Source: Megamerina dolium (lineage: Eukaryota; Arthropoda; Insecta; Diptera; Megamerinidae). From it: a stretch of DNA of 64,000 nt. Location of the stretch: NCBI GenBank assembly GCA_963854835.1, contig OY978526.1, positions 16,357,868 through 16,421,867 on the forward strand, given 5' to 3'. A program made the position numbers and the translations under genes. Shown here piece after piece: positions 42,301 through 51,300 of the stretch. Each line of letters begins with the position of its first letter. Position 1 is the first letter of the stretch. The notes below the pieces were generated by a model that ran no database searches, had not been told where the DNA came from, and saw only the letters and a list, made by a program, of their open reading frames with translations.

Positions 42301-45300
42301 ATTTTTATATGAGTTATAAATGTGGATGCCACATATTGCACATTTGACATTTTTAACGCAACACATTAGAATGGGACGATAATTTCTTATTAAAAATTGA
42401 TTGCTATTGTGATAGTCCTTATCCCTCAAACCATGGAGAGATCCGTTAAACTGTACAACATGTAGAGATTTATGTATCCTACACGGAGATGTTCTCAATG
42501 TAAACTTTCAATAAAAAAAATATTCTACAAGCACCCACCCTGCTTAATATATGTGTATAAACATACTCCCCATGTATCTACATATAGAAAAAGGGTGTGT
42601 CATCAAAAATACAATCAGTAATAAAATGCTTATAAATAAATATATACATATATACATGTGTAGTTGTGTGCATCTGCCTATAAGCAAATCAAATATACGA
42701 AGCTAAAGAACAATAAGCTCGAAAGGCTAAGAAGTGTTCAAATGCATTTCATGCCTCACAAGCGTATAGATTGATTATTTGCGGTTATATAAAAAGAGCA
42801 ACCCATACCCAAATACATATTACACTCAGACATACATACAAAATCATAAGTTAAAATATAAATAAAAAATAAACAAACAAAAAAACAGAAAGGCCGTTCT
42901 TTAGACAATAAAAGCAACAAGGACTATACGAATGAATACACTTTATATGTATATAGTAGGCATCTTATTGTAAAGTATATTAAAGATAAAAGTTCTTTGA
43001 CTTTTTCGAACTTGAAATTATGATCATCCAGCAACCAAATATACACCACAGCCTCATCATTAGCCAAAATTAAAGAAAGAAGAAGAAGGATACAAATTGC
43101 ATTTAAAGCAAAGAACATCTTCAGCATCAAATTTAATGTTATTGTACGTTTATACCAAATATTTATTATGACCATCCAAAATTTGAAGATATTGGGTATT
43201 ATGAAATTAAAAGTATTAATTCTTGTTTTGTGAGAATATCTTTACATATAGCAATATTTATGCTCATAATATGTTTTATTTGCCAAAATAAACCCATCTA
43301 ACCATTTGACTTTCGATTAAGTGTCGCATTAGATAGGAAAAATCCTTAACATTAAATAATATTTTGTACAAAAAAAATATACTAAAATCTATCAAATTAG
43401 GACATCATGAAGGTTAAGAATTTGACTCCAGGAATCTATAGCATATTATAGCATAATTACCAATGAAAAGAATGTATGGAATCTAACAACAACATTGGTT
43501 AGAGATCAGACTAAAATTGTTGAAATTTGATATTGATAAACAAACAACAATAACAGCTGATTTTTATTGAACTCTTTAAAACAATTATAAATGTGAATCA
43601 AATCCAAAGGAGCCATCAAGCTACTAGCTGACTAGCCTACTTCATTGTATGATTTTGTAAAGTTGTAATGTATTCGATTGGAGAAAAATAAATCCAAGAA
43701 AAAAAAAACACCAAAAAATTTGGTATATTTTACAATTCTACAATGTAAGCCAAATTGTTAATACTGTTATTGTTCCCGATACTGTCACATTACACGCATT
43801 TTTGGTATCATCGGCTTAGAAATGAATCTCAAAGCACGGAATGGCCATACGAAATGATATCTTAAACGAAAGACTGGGGATGAAAACGCGATACACACGA
43901 CAAAATTGGGCAAAAAAGGTGGAGGTCAAAGTGCGGTCAAAACCGAATTGTCGATCAGGAAAGTTTTGCCGTGAAGAAATTGTCAAAATTCGCTAACAGG
44001 AGAAGTATTGCTTTCCATCAAGACAACATCGGGGTCCAATTGAAAGCTTTTATACTTCCACCTTACAGTCCAGAATTGGTACAATGCAAAACTTACCTTA
44101 ATTAATTTGCGTCAAAATAAGATTTTTGAGATCACTTAGTCAAGATTTTCATCAACTTTTCACTCACTTATTGTAGGCACTCATTTGGTTAACTGGGTAG
44201 GCATATTTGTATATTTGTTTGTTTGATTGCGCATATTTTCGCATGACCGACCTTGAAATATGTATAGTTATTATTGGTGTCGCTTTTGTTACTACAACTT
44301 TTTCATCATAAATTTTCAGATTGTGAGGATAATTCTGTTTTTTTATTTTTTTTATTTTTATTTTTTTTGGTTCTGTTTCATCCTTTCGCTCTCTTTTGTC
44401 ACCTTCCCTTTTTTCGTACATATGTACATACATAGCTACTTCTTTACGCGTATATATTTGGTTTGGTAAATCGAAAATGATTTAAATAGGCATTCACCTT
44501 TTTCAAAACCAAGTTAATACACAATGTAATGCTTTTATTCTTTTATGCTTGTGGTTCGATTTTTTTGATTCATTTTTAATTTGGTTGCCAATGATTAATG
44601 CCCACTTTAATGAGATTCTTGTAATGCAGTGTTGAACTCGTATATAATGTATGTGTGTAAGTATTATGGCCTTTCTTATATAATTTTCAAAGAGAAAAAA
44701 TAAGCTTTAGGCGAGTCAATATGTATGTCTACTTAAGTAACCATCCATTGTTTGACTTGTTTTTGTTATTCTTTGTTTTTATTTTTATTATTATTTTTTT
44801 AATTTTTGTCTTCGCATTGCCCTTTTTAAGCAAACCAACCAAACCAAACAATTCATTTTCAATGTTAAAAGGCGATTGTATGAGTGACTGCCTAGTACCT
44901 TTGTATGTTGTTTATATTTTGCTGAAAGGAGGAGTACCAAAAATAATCGCCTGTTAATTTTTCTACTCATTTGTATTTTTACTTATATATATATATTGTA
45001 TTTTGTTTATTTTTCTTATTTCTCTTGATTGCTATTTTTATAATTTTTATTTTTGTCTTTTTATATTGTACTTCCTTATACCTTCACACTACCATTATTA
45101 GACTTATAGACTCTGGCCTCACTAATAAATTATAATTTATGCTACCGCCTCACATCTTCGCATATTTGCTTTAACATGTGTGTGTGTTGTGCATTTTGGG
45201 TGTGAAAACTTTTCATTTCACGGTCATTATTTATATTTTTCTTTTTCTTCCTCTTCTCGTATTCTGTTTTTTGTTTATGGTCTTTATATCTCACACTATC

Positions 45301-48300
45301 TCTCTCTCTCCCTCTCTCTCTCTCCCTCTCTCTTTCTCGCTCTCTCTCTCCCTCTCTCTCTCTCTCTCTATGTGTCGCTCCTAGTGATCTTGCTCCAATT
45401 TAAATGTGCTTATTTTACCATTGCTACATTAAATTGGTTAAATGAAGTTCATAGTCTCATCGATTAATTTTTTTTTTTTAAAGTTTTTTTATAGAATTTC
45501 GAATTAAAGTTCTTTAAAATCACTTAGATAAATAGAAAGATAAGTAAATATGTAGATAGATAGAGACATAGATAAATAAAGATATAGATAGATAGTGATA
45601 TAGATAGAAAACCATCGAATTTTAATTCTCGAAGCACTTCAACCTATGATACTCACAAGGATAAAAAGTGTGATTTTCAAAAAGAAATGCAAATGTAGGT
45701 GAAAGGCAGACGTGACGTTGCAACATTTAGAAACATCTTAACTATGTTATAAATTTCATTCCCTTAATATTTTGATTTTTCTCCAGCTTCATCTCCAGGT
45801 ACTTCCAGCTCCACCTACATACAGGCAGAAGACTCTAACTGATCGTTCGATTCTTCCTGTAGTTTCCAAATGATGTCCCCTAGGTGGTGGCGTTATAACC
45901 CATCCGACCACAAAACGAAATTATTTCCTTCTTAATGCTAGAAGGAATCTGTTGGTTTGAGGTTTAATGAAAGCACTTGATCATTTTGAATATGAATACA
46001 AAATGTCGTGCAACACCCCTTAACCATATCCAATCGAGATCAAAATTTATACTTGATATCCTTGACGGTGGTATAACCAATTGAAGAAGGGACACTAATT
46101 AAAATCGCTCATTTAATTGTAAGGGCCACCGTAATATACTCGTATTGAAGACAAAACTAGTATTATATCATAGCTAGTAACTTTATGAGAAACAAGAAAG
46201 ACAATATAGTATTCTGAGTTTTGAATATGTCTTCCATTAATTTTGACCACCAAATTCACTGTGGTCTAACATGTATAGGTTTTTTTTTGTAATTAAGAGG
46301 GTCCACATGTGTAAAATTTTCGAAAAATCGATTTTTTTTTTACATTTTTCGCATCTTTAACGAGAGCTTCTACAGGATGAGGAAGGGGAAGTTTATGGTC
46401 CTGGTATTGCAGATTAAATGTGAGTCTATAATACAAAGTTTTGCTGTGTTTCCAAACTTTGAAAGCGTTTTTCTCGAAACCATATTTTTGAATTTTGTAG
46501 GCAGGATTAAAAAAAATCTACTTAACCGATTGACTTGAAATTTTGACAGACTCATTAACACAGATAACTGAAGGTATCCACGTAGCGGTTTTTCGAAATT
46601 TTTCTTTCAATTTTACAGCAGTTTTTATATCGAAAAAAAGCATGAAAACGAATATTTTTTATAAAAACAACTGCCATTTCTTCAATTTTTAAAATTTCGT
46701 CAAAATCCTACGTCAGAACCTCAACGATATAAACAGAAATAAGATTTTTTTTACTTTTTGCGTTTTAGATAACTGGAACGGAATCTTGCCCACAATTTCG
46801 GTATTTCATTTTGAAGGGGTCACTTTGAACGCCCTTAATGAGTACAAGCCTTCGGATTACACTATTGGAAAAATTTACTATTGAAATATTCTTATTTTCG
46901 AATTAGTTCTCCTAACGAAAATTCCCGAAAAAGCGTTCAAAATACCGCGCTTACACAGGTGGACCCCCTTAAATTTTGACCTTTTGTCCCAGAGAATTAC
47001 AAAATAAAATCAGTTTTTACATTTTTTAAAAATATTTTCTAAAAATGTTCCAAAAATTAACTCTTTTGACAGCTTCTGATCCAGCAAAATGGACCAAGTG
47101 AAACAAACTATATTAACAGACTGCTAAAAAGAACCATCTCCTTCCATCTCAAAATTAGACCATCACATTATGGTATTTTTACAACCCTATGACCGAAGTC
47201 TAAGTTCAACTAGGTCAGTGTATAAATGTTCCACAGACTGAGATCTACGCTCTAGAGCATTGTGCCTAGATGGATAAGGATTGATGAAGGTCTGAAAATT
47301 TCCAATATTCTCATTGCTTTTAATGTCTTACGTTATTTAGCTATAATAACGTATTTCATATTGCTATCAACCTTCATCGCCATCACAATTGATGTCTTAA
47401 TTTCTAGAAATATTTCTCTTACTTTTCTATTTATTATCAATATGAGTATAAAATTACAAATTTTCATATAGAAAATTATTTCTTTAATTTATTTCTTTCT
47501 ATTTGTTCAACTAACACCATCGACCACGTTCCTGACATTATTCAAAATGATGTTAAATTTATAAGCAACATCCAGAAGTAAACTAAAAAGTTTTAATTTT
47601 ACATTAAAATCATATACACATACACACAGATTTGACGAGCATATTTTCCAATTTTTTTATTTTATTTGTTGTAAATATATTAACGACAAATGAACATCAG
47701 AAGGCAACAACAACAACAACAATTTACATTCAGCCATAGACATATACATATGTACGATATATAGGTATATGATGCCATATTCTATCGTCAGAGTTCATTA
47801 ATCTCATACTCTGAAACACATTCATACCCACACATATTCAGTAACAAATTTTTAAAAAAATATGAAAATAATAACAACAACAACAGCAATTAGCCACTAA
47901 TGTTGTATTATTTTTCGTATATTTTTTCCCCCCTTTCGAACAATATCACACACAATCTCACACTTAGCTAAAGTAAATCGCCTTCAGAATTATGGTATTT
48001 GTTGCTTCTTCCATGCTCATACACTTTTCAAATACAATATTTTATTTTAATTGTACAAATACTTGATTTTGCATATGCAATGAGTATGAGGCGTCTAAAT
48101 AACAACGTCGTCATCATCATCGTTGTGGTCGCAGCTAGTTTATAGAATCGTCATTGACGAAAGAATAACTTGATTTCCTACATACAAATGCTGCCTGCGT
48201 ACTCTAGTAATGACCAACAACAACAAGAACAAATACGATGCAAAATGAACAATATTTTTTTGGCATTTTTATTTTTCATATTTTTTTTTTTATTTGATTT

Positions 48301-51300
48301 CATTGCATCCGTGTTTGCAAATAATATTTTATTTTTATTTCTTGCATTTGCCAACTTGCCATATTCAATGGATTTGTTTGGATTAGCTTGGACCATATTT
48401 TCTTGTTATATTTATTGAATTCATCTTTCTTTATTATTATTATTTTTTTTTTCTTCTTAACTGCTGCCTTCCTTTTTGTAGAATTTTCTTTTTTGGGCGT
48501 CTTGGTTTAGACATTTTTTTAGCTTTGCACTGCACTAGAATTTCTCATTGCCGCATTCATTGTGGACAGTTGGTTCGTTTCGGTTGATCGCAATTGCTCG
48601 CAAGTACAATTGGTGTTGATAATATAACTTGCTATCAAAAGGATACAAAATATTTTGCATATACATAGCGGAGAATAAGGAACTAGTTCCTTTAGTGTCT
48701 CCTATTCTATGATTTCGCATTCCCTCATTTCAATTTCATTTGATATTTTTTCTGCAAGAATGATATATACAAAAGGTAGAATATTTTATCATGTACAAGT
48801 TTATTCGCATTGTTTATTTCGCTAAATAATTTCCGTCTTTTCTCTTTCTCTCTCTCTCTCTCTATGACCTCTTACAGATCATCAATTTCCGATTGACCTA
48901 ACCAATGTAGCAAAAGATCATACAAATCTTGAAAATGATCAATTACAATCATTATACAGACGTCTTTGCATATTAAATCGTTGCGCAAGTATGCGTCTCG
49001 ATCAGTCACACAAAACACAAACACCACAGGTAAATGATTTTATTGAAATTTTATTTGATTTTATTGATCATCTCACATTTGCCAGAAGGAAGATTCGGAT
49101 GATGAAAATTTTGCACTCAGTGAAAATTGGACATTCCAACCGCATATACGTCGTTGGTCACGTATTGGAGAAATGGGTCTGGAGATACCACCCGGTGGTA
49201 AATTGAATATTGAGAAAACCGAAAGCTCCTCCAAAGAATCCAGTCCAGATCGTTTTGATGATGACCCATATGATATTACGGGAGCAGGACTCTCGCTGAC
49301 GATATCTGCTACAGCAGGTGATGGAGGAGGAGGTGGCGGTGGTGGTGCTGATGGTGATATTGGTGGTTGCGGAACAGGCACTGGCGATTCTGCAAACACC
49401 ACCGCCGATTCTGCGGATATATCAGGCGTACGTTTAAGACGTACGGGTAGTGAACGTTTCAAAGATGGTGCCAAAGCATTGCTGCGACGGGTCGAGTCAA
49501 TTAAATCGCGTCGACGAAAACGTCAAAATCGTGAGGGTATTGTTATCAGCGGTCCGCAAGCATTAGATCTGCAAAATCTGGGACAGCGCAGCAGCCTGCG
49601 CAAACCGGATGCTGTATACTCAACACCACCATCGCCATCGGCTGTGAGTCCAATGCATACATTCCCGAAGAGTCCATTTTTCGGTGGCGTTGTTATTGGT
49701 GGTATTGGTGGTGTAAGTGGTGGTTGTGTTGGTGGTGGTGGTGGTCTAGGCAATGAACTGAAAGTTCCATCACACAGTGAGAATTTCCTTAGTCCGAATC
49801 GTACAAGTCCGAAAAGAATGCCAACAACACCACGTTCGATGCGTACAAGTCCATTACATTTCTTCTCGAATCCGATGCCACATTTGAAGGAAGGCAAATC
49901 CGATGATTCTTCATCATATTATAGTGATAGTCAGGAGTCGTCAGCGGGTGGTGGTGGTGGCGGCGGCGGTGGAGGTATTGTTAAATCTGCATTGCGTAAA
50001 GCACCATCGAAGACGAGGCGATTCCTACAACGCACCGGCAAAGTGGATGATATTGGAGCGCACTCAGACTCAGAATGTCATCATGGCAGAAAACTGTTGA
50101 TCAAGGATGCCAATTCAAATACAACTGAGGTATTGTTTTAGATTGGAATTTCATTCTTTCCCTCTTTTCCTAATCCGTCCACATTGTAATTGCAGGTAAA
50201 AATTAAAAAACTAACACGTGGTGGCTCTCTAAATTTGGGCAAAGATCCTAAAAAACGTGAAGGTTTCCGTACCGGCAGTTTTCGTTCTCGTTCGACAACA
50301 CGTAAGGAACCGAAAACAGATGATGTCGAACATGTTAAGAGGTAAGTTTGTCACTCTCTTCGCATATGTCTCATCCTAAGTAATCATAATGCCTATTTTT
50401 TTAGAGCACCCGTTGTACGATGGCATAGTTTTCAAATGGAAGAGCGCCCACATATGATATTCCGTAAATGTTTCTCACAAAAGATCGATCCGCATTCGAA
50501 TGAGCATGGTATCTCTTTTGCCGCCATGTCGGCGGGACAATTACAAATTATACGAAAACTTGCACTGGTCATACTCACCGGGCATATGGAACGGTATTGT
50601 CCGACACATCGATCCGGTTGGAATTGGGAATTGCCGAAATTTATTAAGAAAATTAAAATGCCCGATTATAAGGATAAGAAAGTATTTGGCGTTCCGCTGC
50701 TATTGATATTACAGCGTACTGGGCAAACATTGCCGATTGCGGTGCGTGCGGCTTTCCGTTGGTTGCAACTGAATGCGCTGGATCAGATCGGTCTCTTCCG
50801 TAAGAGTGGTGTCAAATCGCGAATAATCAAATTGAAGGAAATGATTGAGTATGGGGAAACTACAGCTGAATGTATGGATATTTTTGATACACAACAAGCC
50901 TATGATGTGGCCGATATGTTAAAACAGTATTTCCGCGATTTACCCGAATCATTGTTGACGACAAAAATGTCGGAAACCTTTGCGGCAATATTTCAACGTA
51001 AGTGTAGTACTATGAAGCGATTATTAGTGATTATGATTATTCAAACCATTTCAATTAGATCTACCACCTGATGTACGTCTGGATGCGGTGCAATGTGCAG
51101 TGCTGCTTTTGCCCGATGAAAATCGTGAAATATTGTATGCGCTGCTGGAATTCCTAACACTCGTAGCCTGCAATTCGAAATACAATCAAATGACCTCGAA
51201 TAACTTGGCCGTCTGCTTGGCACCTTCCCTCTTTCACAATAGCATTTCAACAGGTACTGCCTCTGTTTCGGCATCACCGCGACGTCGTAATAAAAATGCG

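Larger units (their letters stand above)
38244..48877 (+). other. 10.6-kb intron of cv-c
   Basis: It splits the SAM domain. Contents seen: family-2 repeats (39830-40210), a decayed mariner fragment (43800-44140), a (CT)n tract (45300-45369) and a TIR-bearing MITE (46297-46968). The stretches 38250-39820, 40220-43790, 44150-45290 and 46980-48830 contain poly-T/poly-A, CA, and short repeats but no coding exon I could support. A less AT-rich stretch at about 45780-46100 has no recognised content. The CT-rich run at 48840-48862 is part of the acceptor of the next exon. Confidence 0.78.

Noticed and set aside
45178..45467. Ser/Leu-rich hydrophobic ORFs
   Set aside because: Translation of a CT tract and AT-rich flanks; no start context or homology.
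49073..49897. Antisense proline-rich ORFs over exon 49086-50129
   Set aside because: Reverse complement of Gly- and Ser-rich coding sequence; the sense frame carries the conserved DLC-type motifs.
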